DNA of 64,000 nt from Pigmentiphaga sp. (GCA_023228945.1 JALOAI010000011.1:62001-126000); one strand, 5' to 3'. Shown: positions 26,772 through 35,610, counted from the first letter of the stretch. Notes: a model not told the origin generated them from the letters alone. A program made the numbers and translations.

Positions 26772-27538
26772 GATGGAGAACGGGAAGGAAAACAGGGTTC
26801 GGGGCGCGGGCTCTCGGCCGCCAGGCGGCGCCAGCGGCCGAACCGCAGCGCTTCGAGCGGGCGGAAGCTGGTTTTATAGGACATTTTCGGGCTCTCGGCG
26901 ATCCAGTAGCCGAGATAGAGCCAGGGCAGGTTCAGTTCCCGGCACTGTTCGATTTGCCACAGAATGCTCCAGGTTCCCAGGCTGCCGGCGGCCTCGGGAT
27001 CGTAGAAGGTGTAAACCGCCGACAAACCCTGGTTGAGGACATCGATGATGGAGACCATCATCAGCGTATGGTCGGCCTCGCGGAACTCCACCAGCCGGGT
27101 ATTGACCGAACTGGCCAGCAGGAACTGGGCATATTGCTCGCGATTGTCGTGGTCCATGCCGCCACCGGCATGCCGCGACGTTTGGTAGCGTTGATACAGG
27201 GCGTAATGCTCGGCACTCCAGACCAGCCGGCCGACATGGGGCGTGAGTCCCTGGTGGCGTCGCCAGGTGCGCCGCTGGCTGCGGTTGGGCATGAATTCGC
27301 GCACCGGCAGGCGGACCGGTATGCAAGCCTGGCAATCATGGCAATAGGGGCGATAGGTAAATGTGCCGCTGCGCCGGAAGCCGGCCTCGACCAGGGAGGA
27401 ATACGTGTCGGCGTTGACCAGGTGGCTGGGCGTGGCCACCTGCGAGCGCGCCTGTCGCCCCGGCAGGTAGCTGCACGGATAGGGGGCGGTGGCGTAGAAC
27501 TGCAGCGCCGCGAATGGCAGAGATTCAGACCGGCTCAT
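26768..27538 (-). CDS. bpt: Aspartate/glutamate leucyltransferase (N-degron pathway)
   Basis: Adds leucine from Leu-tRNA to proteins beginning with Asp or Glu, creating a ClpS/ClpAP degron. The 256-aa product shows the ATE-family N-terminal cysteine region (PYPCSYLPGR, then YRPYCHDCQACIPVRLPV) and the C-terminal acetyltransferase-like core (SAVYTFYDPE, LPWLYLGYWI, MSYKTSFRPLE). It overlaps aat upstream by 14 bases and pyrD downstream by 4. Confidence 0.95.
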   Translation of the reverse strand: MSRSESLPFAALQFYATAPYPCSYLPGRQARSQVATPSHLVNADTYSSLVEAGFRRSGTFTYRPYCHDCQACIPVRLPVREFMPNRSQRRTWRRHQGLTPHVGRLVWSAEHYALYQRYQTSRHAGGGMDHDNREQYAQFLLASSVNTRLVEFREADHTLMMVSIIDVLNQGLSAVYTFYDPEAAGSLGTWSILWQIEQCRELNLPWLYLGYWIAESPKMSYKTSFRPLEALRFGRWRRLAAESPRPEPCFPSRSPS

Positions 27539-28277
27539 GATTGGTCATCATAGCAGCGGGCAGCAGCTCTCCAGAAGGGAGCAGACGGCCCGGCCGCCAG
27601 GGCGGCGTGGGCAACTCCAGGGCCCGGGCCAGCCGGTCTAGAAAGACGGCGCGCGTCATCGGCCTGGCGCCCAGGCTGGCGAGATGCGAGGTTTCCTGTT
27701 GGCAATCGATCAACTCGACGCCGTGGCGATCCAGGAAAGCCACCAAACAGGCCAGCGCCACCTTGGATGCATCCGGGATGCGCGAGAACATCGATTCGCC
27801 AAAAAAGGCGCCGCCCTGGCTGACGCCGTACAGCCCGCCTACCAGGTGACCGTCCTGCCAGGTTTCAATCGAATGCACCTCGCCCGAACGGTGCCAGGCG
27901 AGATAGGCTGCCTGCATGTCCGGGGTGATCCAGGTGCCGGGCTGCCCGGCTCGCGGCGTGGCGCAGGCCGCCATGACGTCGGCGCAAGCGGTGTCGACCC
28001 GCACCTCGAAGGAATCGCGACCCGTCTGCAGGCGACGCAGCCGCTTGCGGAGGTTGGCACTGGCATGGAAACTGTCGGGAACGAGCACCATGCGTGGGTC
28101 CGGGCTCCACCAGAGGAGCGGCTGGCCTGGTGAATACCACGGAAAGATGCCATGCCGATAGGCTGCGCGCAGGCGTTCCAGCGAAAGATCGCCGCCCACG
28201 GCGAGTAAGCCGTTGGGATCGTCCAGCGCCTGCTCGGCCGGAGGGAATTCAGGCTCTGGCCCCAGCACGACGAGCAT
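27525..28277 (-). CDS. aat: Leucyl/phenylalanyl-tRNA-protein transferase
   Basis: Adds Leu or Phe to proteins with N-terminal Lys or Arg, the other arm of the bacterial N-degron pathway. The 250-aa product carries FPPAEQALDDPNGLLAVGGDLSLERLRAAYRHGIFPWY, WWSPDPR, and FGESMFSRIPDASKVALA. The ATG reading MLVVLGPEPEFPP fits the family start. It sits 11 bases downstream of the Nudix gene and overlaps bpt, so both transferases are produced together. Confidence 0.95.
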   Translation of the reverse strand: MLVVLGPEPEFPPAEQALDDPNGLLAVGGDLSLERLRAAYRHGIFPWYSPGQPLLWWSPDPRMVLVPDSFHASANLRKRLRRLQTGRDSFEVRVDTACADVMAACATPRAGQPGTWITPDMQAAYLAWHRSGEVHSIETWQDGHLVGGLYGVSQGGAFFGESMFSRIPDASKVALACLVAFLDRHGVELIDCQQETSHLASLGARPMTRAVFLDRLARALELPTPPWRPGRLLPSGELLPAAMMTNHEPV

Positions 28278-28288
28278 TTGGGCACTCT

Positions 28289-28873
28289 CTAGGGGCGCGG
28301 CGGCAGGGCCAGGTAATGCACACCGAACCGGCCCTGTCGGCGGTCGGCGAAAAAACGCTCGAGGGTGACCGCCACGGTACGAAAGGCGATCTCGGGCCAG
28401 GGTATGTCGGCTTCGGCCACCCAGTGTGCCTCGAGGGTTTCCAGGCCCGGCGCCAGCGTGGGATCCGCCACCTGGCCGAGGAAAAAAATATGGACCTGAT
28501 CGGCTTGCGGAACGTCGATCACGCTGAACAGGGCGCCGGGCACGATCTCGAGTCCCGCTTCTTCGAGGGTTTCGCGGCGCGCGCCATCGGCGGAGGTTTC
28601 GCCCAGTTCCATAAAACCGGCTGGCAAGGTCCAGTAGCCGTATCGCGGCTCGATGGCCCGCTTGCAAAGCAGGACGCGATCTTGCCAAACCGGAATGGTG
28701 CCCACTACCATCCGGGGGTTCTGGTAATGGATTGCGCCGCAGGATTCGCACAGATCGCGCATCCGGGTGTCGTCGGGAGGGATGCGCCGCGCCAAACGGC
28801 TGCCGCATTGCGAGCAAAAAGTTTGCAGGCGGGGAGCCGGGAAATAGGGGATCGGGCGCGCGGTCTGTTGCAT
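28289..28873 (-). CDS. Nudix hydrolase with N-terminal zinc ribbon
   Basis: A 194-aa protein. A four-cysteine ribbon (FCSQCGSRL ... LCESCGAIHY, residues 19-48) is followed by a Nudix domain with a complete box (GFMELGETSADGARRETLEEAGLEI, about residues 86-110). The ribbon plus short Nudix layout resembles the NudC-like and NUDIX_4 groups, but the NudC SQPWPFPxS signature is absent, so the substrate is unknown. It heads the Nudix-aat-bpt-pyrD run and is divergent from tonB. Confidence 0.88.
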   Translation of the reverse strand: MQQTARPIPYFPAPRLQTFCSQCGSRLARRIPPDDTRMRDLCESCGAIHYQNPRMVVGTIPVWQDRVLLCKRAIEPRYGYWTLPAGFMELGETSADGARRETLEEAGLEIVPGALFSVIDVPQADQVHIFFLGQVADPTLAPGLETLEAHWVAEADIPWPEIAFRTVAVTLERFFADRRQGRFGVHYLALPPRP

Positions 28874-28932
28874 GGCCGGGATTCTACCGGGAAAAGCGCC
28901 ATACGGCGGAGAGCCCGGCCTGGTTGGCGGGT

Positions 28933-28963
28933 GATTACGAATCATTCTTATTAATGTTATATT
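28933..28963 (+). promoter_or_regulatory. AT-rich tonB promoter, possible Fur site
   Basis: TTACGA (28935-28940) and TATATT (28958-28963) are 17 bp apart. The whole region is an AT-rich island in GC-rich DNA just where a tonB operon should be Fur-controlled. The match to the 19-bp Fur consensus is poor, so Fur binding is inferred mainly from context. Confidence 0.4.
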
Positions 28964-29123
28964 GCGAGGGTTTTCCCTCGACCACGTCTTGCCGCGTTGT
29001 CGTCGGCCCGCGGATGCGGGGCTGCGGCACTGCTTTGCCAAAGCTGGTCATCCGTTGTCGTCGTGCCATCTTGCCAGCCTATCCTCCCTCCGTTCTCCCG
29101 TGCCCCGCACGGATTTGCAGGCC

Positions 29124-30038
29124 ATGACCGATCGCTCGCCATATCCGCGTCCCACCGCGTTGCGTCTAGGCGCTGCGTTTGCCGTTCTCGCCGTGCATGC
29201 CGCCGTCGTCGCGGCGCTCACGATGTCGCCGAGCCTGCCTCCGGAGGCGGAGCCGGTCACTGTCCAGATACGCTTCGTGGAACTGGCGCCGGAACAACAG
29301 CAAGTCGCCGCGCCCAGCGCGATGGACGAGCCGGTTTCCCAACCGGAAGAGCCCGTGGCCGAGCCGGAACCCGAGCCCGAACCACCGCTTCCCGAGCCGG
29401 AACCCGAGCCGCTTCCCCCTGAACCGGAACCCGAACCCGAGCACCCACCGCCCGAACCCGAGCCGGAGCCGCCGCCTCCCGAGCTCGAACCCGAACCGCC
29501 TCCTCCCGAGCCGGAGCCCACGCCCGCGCCAGAGCCGCCGCCACCGCCCAAGCCAAAACCCAAGCCCGAGCCGAAACCCGAGCCGAAGCCAAAACCAAAG
29601 CCCAAGCCGGAGCCCAAACCCAAGCCCAAGCCGCAGCCGCCGAAACCGGCGCCGCCTGTTCCCGCGCCGCCCAGCCCCGCGCCCGCGGCGGCGCCGGCGA
29701 CCGCGCAGAGCAACCGCAACGCGACCCCCGACGCCCCCGTCGCGCCGCCATCCGACGAGCCGCGCCTGATACGGCAGGTGGAGTACCTCGGCCGGCCGCC
29801 GGTGCCCACCTATCCGCGGATCGCGCAACGGATGGGCGAGACCGGCCGCGTCGTCGTGCGGGTGCTGATTTCCACCGAAGGACGTGTGCAGCGGGCAACC
29901 GTGCAGCGCTCCTCCGGCCATTCGCGGCTCGACGAGGCGGCGCTCAACGCCGCGCAGCGGGCGCGTTTCCGGCCTTATACCGAGAACGGTGTCGCCCGTG
30001 CGGCGCTGGCCGATCTTCCTTTTGATTTCGTTTTGTGA
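29124..30038 (+). CDS. tonB: Energy transducer TonB
   Basis: Links the proton-motive force at the inner membrane to outer-membrane siderophore/vitamin receptors. The 304-aa product has a single N-terminal anchor (LGAAFAVLAVHAAVVAALTM, residues 15-34) and a long periplasm-spanning Glu-Pro then Lys-Pro repeat (about 73-190). The C-terminal TonB domain follows (VPTYPRIAQRMGETGRVVVRVLISTEGRVQRATVQRSSGHSRLDEAAL, to the end). The ATG was chosen because it places the anchor at the N-terminus. It is followed by exbB and exbD. The charged repeat is longer than in E. coli TonB. Confidence 0.95.
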   Translation: MTDRSPYPRPTALRLGAAFAVLAVHAAVVAALTMSPSLPPEAEPVTVQIRFVELAPEQQQVAAPSAMDEPVSQPEEPVAEPEPEPEPPLPEPEPEPLPPEPEPEPEHPPPEPEPEPPPPELEPEPPPPEPEPTPAPEPPPPPKPKPKPEPKPEPKPKPKPKPEPKPKPKPQPPKPAPPVPAPPSPAPAAAPATAQSNRNATPDAPVAPPSDEPRLIRQVEYLGRPPVPTYPRIAQRMGETGRVVVRVLISTEGRVQRATVQRSSGHSRLDEAALNAAQRARFRPYTENGVARAALADLPFDFVL

Positions 30039-30050
30039 GACCTACCCATC

Positions 30051-31082
30051 ATGGCTGAAGTCAACCCCAACGCGACCAGCGCCGCCACCCCGGACGCCGG
30101 CAACTCCGCGACGCAGGGAAGCATCGGTGCGCCCCCCAACCCGCCGGCGACCGGCGGCGAATCCGCTCCCGCCGGCACCATCGCTCCGCCGACCGCAACG
30201 GGCGCCGCCGCCGCAAGCGCAGAGAGCTCCCCCTCCGGCGGGTCCGCTTTGGACGAAGCCGCAGCCGGTGGCGCGCCGACATTTGAAGAGGCCAATGCGG
30301 CGATTGCCGAATCGCAGGCCTTGAACGACGCGGCCATCACCCTCACCGAAGCGGGGCCGCAGGAGCAGCAGGGTTTCATGCACTTCATCGAGCAGAGCGA
30401 TCTGGTCGGCAAGTCGCTGTTCGGCATCCTGGTGATCATGTCGCTGATCAGCTGGTACATCATCATTTTCAAGGCGGCATCCAACTTCGGCGTTCGCCGC
30501 CGCGTCAGCCGCTTTCTGTCCCGCTTCTGGCAATCCGGTTCGCTGGAGGTCGTGGCCCAGCAACTGCAGGTCTACGGCGTGCGCGATCCGTTTTCGCACC
30601 TGACCCAAAGCGCCATCCAGGCTCGCGATCATTACACGCGGGTCGGGGCCGCCAAACTCGAAGATGCCGGTACCGAGAGCGAGTTCGTCATGCGCTCCAT
30701 GCGCAAGATCATGGATGAAGAAACCGCCCGTCTCGAAAGCGGCCTGACGATGCTGGCCTCGATCGGTTCGACCGCGCCATTCGTCGGCCTGTTCGGCACC
30801 GTGTGGGGCGTCTACCATGCCCTGGTGGCGATCGGCATGGGCGGCGGCGCCACCATCGACCGCATTGCGGGCCCGGTGGGCGAAGCGCTCATCATGACCG
30901 GCCTCGGCCTGGCGGTGGCGATTCCGGCGGTGCTGGGATTCAACGCTTTCGTGCGCCGCAACCGCGTGTTGCTGGCCAGGCTCGATGCCTTCGCCTACGA
31001 CCTCCACACCGTCCTGACCACCGGCCAGCGCGTCGCGACGGGCCCGCAGCAGCCGCGGTCCGAACCGCGGCAGGCCGCCTGA
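30051..31082 (+). CDS. exbB: Biopolymer transport protein ExbB (MotA/TolQ/ExbB proton channel)
   Basis: Pentameric proton-channel subunit of the TonB system. The 343-aa product has an unusual Ala/Pro/Ser-rich N-terminal region of about 105 residues, then the standard ExbB core: membrane helix 1 (SLFGILVIMSLISWYIIIF), a large cytoplasmic loop, and helices 2-3 (TMLASIGSTAPFVGLFGTVWGVYHAL; GEALIMTGLGLAVAIPAVLGFNAFV). Some Pseudomonas ExbB proteins also have long periplasmic extensions. An internal ATG at 30378 (MHFIEQ) would give a conventional ExbB. The gene lies 12 bases after tonB. Confidence 0.94.
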   Translation: MAEVNPNATSAATPDAGNSATQGSIGAPPNPPATGGESAPAGTIAPPTATGAAAASAESSPSGGSALDEAAAGGAPTFEEANAAIAESQALNDAAITLTEAGPQEQQGFMHFIEQSDLVGKSLFGILVIMSLISWYIIIFKAASNFGVRRRVSRFLSRFWQSGSLEVVAQQLQVYGVRDPFSHLTQSAIQARDHYTRVGAAKLEDAGTESEFVMRSMRKIMDEETARLESGLTMLASIGSTAPFVGLFGTVWGVYHALVAIGMGGGATIDRIAGPVGEALIMTGLGLAVAIPAVLGFNAFVRRNRVLLARLDAFAYDLHTVLTTGQRVATGPQQPRSEPRQAA

Positions 31083-31102
31083 CTTCACCAAGGTGAACCG
31101 CG

Positions 31103-31612
31103 ATGGCTTTCGGCAGTCTCAACTCGCAAGGACAAGGGTCGCAGACCATGTCCGAAATCAACATGGTCCCGCTGATCGACGTGATGCTGGTGCTGCTGGT
31201 GATTTTCATGATCACCGCGCCGCTGCTCTCGCATTCGGTGGTGGTCGAATTGCCCAAGGTAAGCAGCCAGCCGGTGGTCGATAAACCGCAGACGATCGAC
31301 CTTGCGGTGGATGCCGGCGGCCAAGTCTACTGGAACGACCAGCCGGTCAGCCTGGAGGCAATGCGCCATCAAATGCGCCAAGTGGCGATCCAGAAACCAC
31401 AGCCGAGCGTCAATTTGCGCGCCGATCGGGAAACCCGCTACGAAATCCTGGCCGAAATCCTAGGCTCGGCCAGCCGGACGGGCGTAAATGGCATTGGTTT
31501 CGTCACCACTCCCACCCCGGGCGGCGGTGGTGCGCCCGCCGATGGCCAGGCCGCGGAGGGCGTGCCCGCGATGGAGGGCGCATCCGCGCCGGCACCCGCC
31601 GCAGTGCCCTGA
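31103..31612 (+). CDS. exbD: Biopolymer transport protein ExbD
   Basis: Partner of ExbB. One membrane helix carries the essential proton-path aspartate (NMVPLIDVMLVLLVIFMITAPLL, D26), followed by a periplasmic domain and a Gly/Ala/Pro-rich tail of about 35 residues. Length is 169 aa, slightly long because of the tail. It is the last gene of tonB-exbB-exbD and ends at a repeat array. Confidence 0.95.
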   Translation: MAFGSLNSQGQGSQTMSEINMVPLIDVMLVLLVIFMITAPLLSHSVVVELPKVSSQPVVDKPQTIDLAVDAGGQVYWNDQPVSLEAMRHQMRQVAIQKPQPSVNLRADRETRYEILAEILGSASRTGVNGIGFVTTPTPGGGGAPADGQAAEGVPAMEGASAPAPAAVP

Positions 31613-31635
31613 GCCTGTCGGCCGAGGCGGCGCGA

Positions 31636-31852
31636 TTTTTTTGCCGCAGGGCCGCTCCCAAGGCAAAAAGCCCCCGCGGGGGGCAGCGCCGCCGCTTCAG
31701 CGGCAAGCGTGGGGGCATTTTTTGCCGCCGGGCCGCTCCCAAGGCAAAAAGCCCCCGTGGGGGGCAGCGCCGCCGCGTAGCGGCAAGCGTGGGGGTCTTT
31801 TTTTGCCGCCGGGCCGCTCCCAAGGCAAAAAAGCCCCCGCGGGGGGCAGCGC
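31636..31852. repeat. Three-copy 81-bp terminator array between convergent exbD and pepA
   Basis: Units recur at 81 bp (GCCGCTCCC at 31651, 31732 and 31813). Arms TTTTTGCC and GGCAAAAA pair around GCAGGGCCGCTCCCAA or GCCGGGCCGCTCCCAA, and the C-run/G-run palindrome and GCCGC...GCGGC stem follow. It is the same family as the 10.4-kb array, with one extra loop base (GCTCCC for GCCCC). Confidence 0.9.
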
Positions 31853-31902
31853 GTGATGGCGCCAGCCACCAGCCCGCGAGCGGGCCGGTGAGGGGGCGTG
31901 GC

Positions 31903-33390
31903 TTAGTTCAGGAACAGATTGACCAGCAACGGCACCGGGCGGCCCGTGGCGCCCTTCTCGCCGCCGCTTTTCCAGGCCGTACCGGCGATGTCGAGGTGAG
32001 CCCACGGATAGGCTTTGGTGAATCGCGACAGGAAGCAGGCCGCGGTGACCGAACCTGCCGGCATGCCGCCGATGTTGGCAATGTCGGCAAAGCGGGACTT
32101 GAGCTGCGGCTGGTATTCGTCGTCGAGCGGCATGCGCCAGGCGGGATCCACGGCCTGGCGGGAGGCTTGCAGCAGTTGCTCGGCCAGGGCGTCGTCGGCG
32201 GTGAACAAGCCGGTGTTGACGTGGCCCAGCGCCACCACGCAGGCGCCGGTGAGCGTGGCGATGTCGATCACCCGGGCGGGCTTGAAGCGCTCGGCATAGG
32301 TAAGGGCGTCGCAGAGCAGCAGCCGGCCCTCGGCGTCGGTGTTGAGGACTTCGATGGTTTGTCCGGACATGCTGGTGACGACGTCGCCCGGCTTGTTGGC
32401 GCGGCCGCTGGGCAGGTTCTCGCAGGCGGGGATGAGGCCGACCACGTTGACCGGCAGCTTGAGCGTGGCGATTGCCTGCAAGGTGCCGATCACGCTGGCC
32501 GCGCCGCACATGTCGTACTTCATTTCGTCCATGGTGGCGGCGGGCTTGATCGAGATGCCGCCGGAATCGAAGGTCACGCCCTTGCCCACCAGCACCGTGG
32601 GAGCGGGCGCCTTGGCGCCGCGACCCTTGGCGCCTTGGTATTGCATGACGATGAAACGCGGGGCTTCGTCGGAACCTTTGGCCACCGACAGGAAGGCGCC
32701 CATCTTGAGCGCCTCGAGTTGCTTGCGCTCGAGCGCTTCGACCTTGATGCCCAGCTTGGTGCCGATTTGCTTGGCCGTTTGCGCCAGATAGGTGGGGGTG
32801 CAGATGTTGCCCGGCAGGTTGCCGAGTTCGCGCGCGGTATTCATGCCTTCGCCGATGGCGCCGCCTTCGCGTAGCGCCTGCCGCACCTTGGCGGCGGTGG
32901 CACGGTTGGCGAGCACCGCGAGCTTCTGGATGCCGGCGGCCTCGGCTGCCGGCGGCTTGCCGAAGGTGGTCGTGTAGCGGTATTCGGCGGTGCGGGCGGC
33001 GATGGCCAGTTGACGGGCGCGCTGCTCGAGTGTAAGGCCGGGGACTTCGACCTCGAGCAGGGCCGTGGCGGCGTCTTTGCCGCCGCAGGCCCGCAGCGCC
33101 TGGGCGGCGGCGGCAGCCACCGCCGCGTAGCGGCGGGGAGTGAGTTCTTCGGCCTTGCCCAGACCCACCAGGACGACGCGTTCGGCGTTGACGCCGGGCA
33201 GATAGCGCAAGGTGAGCGTGCTGCCGTGCTGGCCCTTGAATTCGGTTTGCAAAACCCGGGCCAGCGCTCCTTGACTGGCATCGTCGAGGGCCTGGGCCGC
33301 TGGCGACATCCGACCATCGGGGTGAACGCCCACCGCCAGCGCGGCGGCCTTGACGTTTTCGGGAGCGAGACTGGGTGTGCTAAATTCCAT
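31903..33390 (-). CDS. pepA: Leucyl aminopeptidase (M17)
   Basis: Cytosolic hexameric dizinc aminopeptidase, 495 aa. The C-terminal catalytic domain holds the metal and active-site motifs VGKGVTFDSGGISIKP, MKYDMCGAASVIG and the family signature NTDAEGRLLLCDALTYA (about residues 340-356). The N-terminal macro-like domain is complete. In E. coli PepA also binds DNA at carAB and cer sites; whether this one does is unknown. It is divergent from lptF with 96 bp between starts. Confidence 0.96.
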   Translation of the reverse strand: MEFSTPSLAPENVKAAALAVGVHPDGRMSPAAQALDDASQGALARVLQTEFKGQHGSTLTLRYLPGVNAERVVLVGLGKAEELTPRRYAAVAAAAAQALRACGGKDAATALLEVEVPGLTLEQRARQLAIAARTAEYRYTTTFGKPPAAEAAGIQKLAVLANRATAAKVRQALREGGAIGEGMNTARELGNLPGNICTPTYLAQTAKQIGTKLGIKVEALERKQLEALKMGAFLSVAKGSDEAPRFIVMQYQGAKGRGAKAPAPTVLVGKGVTFDSGGISIKPAATMDEMKYDMCGAASVIGTLQAIATLKLPVNVVGLIPACENLPSGRANKPGDVVTSMSGQTIEVLNTDAEGRLLLCDALTYAERFKPARVIDIATLTGACVVALGHVNTGLFTADDALAEQLLQASRQAVDPAWRMPLDDEYQPQLKSRFADIANIGGMPAGSVTAACFLSRFTKAYPWAHLDIAGTAWKSGGEKGATGRPVPLLVNLFLN

Positions 33391-33486
33391 GAAAATTTCC
33401 TGCAGCAGCCTGGGTTGTTTGGGGGGCCAGGGCCGGCTTTATTCGCGCGGCAAAGAGCCACCGCGATCAGCCGCCCGCCCCCGATT

Positions 33487-34602
33487 ATGTCACTGTTTCA
33501 GCGCTCCGTCGTCAGCGAACTCCTCAGCCATGCCGGGGTGGTGTTTTCCACCCTGGTCGTCGTCTGGCTGAGCGTGCTGCTCGTTCGCTTGCTGGGCGAT
33601 GCCGCCGCCGGCAGTATTGGCGCCGATGTCGTGCTCGGCCTCGCGGCGTTTTCCACCATTACGGCGCTGCCCACCATCCTCATCGCTTCGGTGTTCATCG
33701 CCGTGCTGACCACCGTCAGCCGCAACTACCGCGAGTCCGAGATGGTGGTGTGGTTCGCCAGCGGGCTCAGCCTGCAGCAATGGGTCGTGCCCATCCTGCG
33801 TTTCGCGGTACCGGCCACGGTCATCGTTGCCGTGCTCACCTTGATGATTTCGCCGTGGGCCTACCGCCAGATCGGCGAGTACCGGGTGCGTTTCGAGCAA
33901 CGTTCCGACATTTCGCGGGTGGTGGTGGGCCAGTTCGGCGAAACCCAGGGCGGGCGCCGGGTATTCGTGGCCGAAGCCCCCACCGGGCCCGACGACGAGT
34001 TGGGGAGTGTGTTCGTACGCGAGATCGACGACGAAGAAGGCGGCCGGATCAGCGTCGTCACCTCCAACGCCGCTCGCGTGCAGAGCATGGACAACGACGA
34101 CCGCTTCCTGGTGCTCGACCAGGGCCAGCGCTACGACATCGTGCCCGGCAGCGCCGAGGCGCGCATCGTGCACTTCGACCGCTACGGTATCCGCCTAGAA
34201 CGGCGCGACGCCGAGGATGCTGAGGCGGCGGCGCGCGAACGCGCCAACAATATCACCAAGGCCCGGCCCACCACCTTGCTGCTGCAGGATGCCACGCCGC
34301 GCGCCGATGGCGAACTGCTGTTCCGCCTGTCACTGCCCCTGGTGATGCTCAACCTCGCCTTGCTGGCGCTGCCGCTGGGCGCGGTCAATCCCAGGCTGGG
34401 GCGTTCGGGCGATCTGATCCTCGCCGGCCTGGTGGCCATGCTCTACCTTAACCTCGTCAACCTGCTGCGTTCCTGGGTGGCGGACGGGCAGATCGGCTTC
34501 TTGCCCGGGCTGGTATCCATTCATCTGGTGGTTGCCTTGCTCGCTTTCTGGCTGCTACGGCTGCGGTTGCGCCTGCGTATCCCGCGTTCCGCCACTAAAT
34601 AA
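33487..34602 (+). CDS. lptF: LPS export ABC transporter permease LptF
   Basis: Inner-membrane permease of the LptB2FGC complex that extracts lipopolysaccharide for transport to the outer membrane. The 371-aa product has three N-terminal helices, a periplasmic beta-jellyroll (about residues 125-265) and three C-terminal helices (LLFRLSLPLVMLNLALLALPLGAVNPRLGRSGDLI). The family pair pepA/lptF is normally divergent like this. The partner gene lptG, usually directly downstream, is not here; a CysB-like regulator gene follows instead. Confidence 0.94.
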   Translation: MSLFQRSVVSELLSHAGVVFSTLVVVWLSVLLVRLLGDAAAGSIGADVVLGLAAFSTITALPTILIASVFIAVLTTVSRNYRESEMVVWFASGLSLQQWVVPILRFAVPATVIVAVLTLMISPWAYRQIGEYRVRFEQRSDISRVVVGQFGETQGGRRVFVAEAPTGPDDELGSVFVREIDDEEGGRISVVTSNAARVQSMDNDDRFLVLDQGQRYDIVPGSAEARIVHFDRYGIRLERRDAEDAEAAARERANNITKARPTTLLLQDATPRADGELLFRLSLPLVMLNLALLALPLGAVNPRLGRSGDLILAGLVAMLYLNLVNLLRSWVADGQIGFLPGLVSIHLVVALLAFWLLRLRLRLRIPRSATK

Positions 34603-34652
34603 ATTACTAAAAATTATAATGATGGTGGTTCATATAGCTTAAAATTGGTTGC

Positions 34653-35600
34653 ATGAACCTCCAGCAATTCAAGTTCGTGCGCGAAACCGTGCGTCGCGAC
34701 TTCAACCTCACCGAGGCGGCCCGGGTGCTGCACACGTCGCAGCCCGGGGTTTCCAAAGCCATCATCGAGCTCGAGGACGAGCTCGGCCTGAGGATCTTCG
34801 AGCGCCACGGCAAGCGTTTGCGCGGTCTCACGCGCCCCGGCCAGGTGGTGGCGCAGGTGGTCGACCGCATCATGGCGGAGGTCGACAATCTCAAGAAGGT
34901 CAGCGAGGAGTTCGCCCGGCGCGATGAGGGCGGGCTCACCATCGCCTGTACCCATACCCAGGCGCGGTATGCCTTGCCGAAGGTCGTGCCGGAGTTCCGG
35001 CGCCGGTTTCCCAAAGTGCATTTGTCGCTGGTGCAGGGCAGCCCCGCGCAGCTGGCCGAAATGGTGCTGCACGAGCAGGCCGATATCGCCGTGGCCACCG
35101 AGGCCCTGGCGCAGTCGCCGGGGCTGGTGACCTTGCCTTGCTACACCTGGGAGCACGTGCTGGTGGTGACTCCCGAGCATCCCCTGGCCCAGCTCACCTC
35201 CAGCGCGGCGCGCAAGCTCACGCTGGCCGATCTGGTCGAGTACCCCCTGGTGACCTACGAGCGGGCGTTCAGCGGCCGCACGGCGATCGACCGGGTTTTT
35301 CGCGATAACGGCGCGCATCCCGACATCGTGCTGGAGGCCATCGATGCCGACGTCATCAAAACCTACGTCGAGCTGGGGATGGGGGTGGGGATCATCGCTG
35401 GCGTCGCCTACGACCCGCGGCGCGATCGCAACCTGGTGGGTATCCCGGTAGGCCGGCTGTTCGGCCGGCATACCACCCGGGTGGCGGTCAAGGCTGGCGT
35501 GTTTCTGCGCGACTACATCCTGACCTTCATGGAGCTGCTGGCCCCCGAGCTCGGTCGCGAACAGATCCTGGCCGCGGTCAATGGCGATAACACCGCCTGA
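34653..35600 (+). CDS. CysB-like LysR-family transcriptional regulator
   Basis: A 315-aa LysR regulator of the CysB/Cbl group, which control sulfate assimilation and sulfonate use in response to acetylserine or sulfur limitation. The N-terminus MNLQQFKFVRETVRRDFNLTEAARVLHTSQPGVSKAIIELEDELG is typical of CysB rather than generic LysR proteins, and the effector domain includes TIACTHTQARYALPKVV. It could be cysB itself or a paralogue. The 50-bp upstream gap is strikingly AT-rich (TTATAATGATG...), suggesting a local promoter or operator. Confidence 0.9.
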   Translation: MNLQQFKFVRETVRRDFNLTEAARVLHTSQPGVSKAIIELEDELGLRIFERHGKRLRGLTRPGQVVAQVVDRIMAEVDNLKKVSEEFARRDEGGLTIACTHTQARYALPKVVPEFRRRFPKVHLSLVQGSPAQLAEMVLHEQADIAVATEALAQSPGLVTLPCYTWEHVLVVTPEHPLAQLTSSAARKLTLADLVEYPLVTYERAFSGRTAIDRVFRDNGAHPDIVLEAIDADVIKTYVELGMGVGIIAGVAYDPRRDRNLVGIPVGRLFGRHTTRVAVKAGVFLRDYILTFMELLAPELGREQILAAVNGDNTA

Positions 35601-35610
35601 GCGCGGCTCA

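Noticed and set aside
28933..28955. Confident Fur box at tonB
   Set aside because: The best alignment to the 19-bp consensus has fewer than half the bases matching. It is kept only as a tentative AT-rich promoter feature.
29340..29640. Simple-sequence repeat in tonB as a possible phase-variable tract
   Set aside because: The Glu-Pro/Lys-Pro coding repeats are in-frame, imperfect hexamer-like units typical of TonB spacers, with no homopolymer or exact short tandem repeat long enough for slippage switching.
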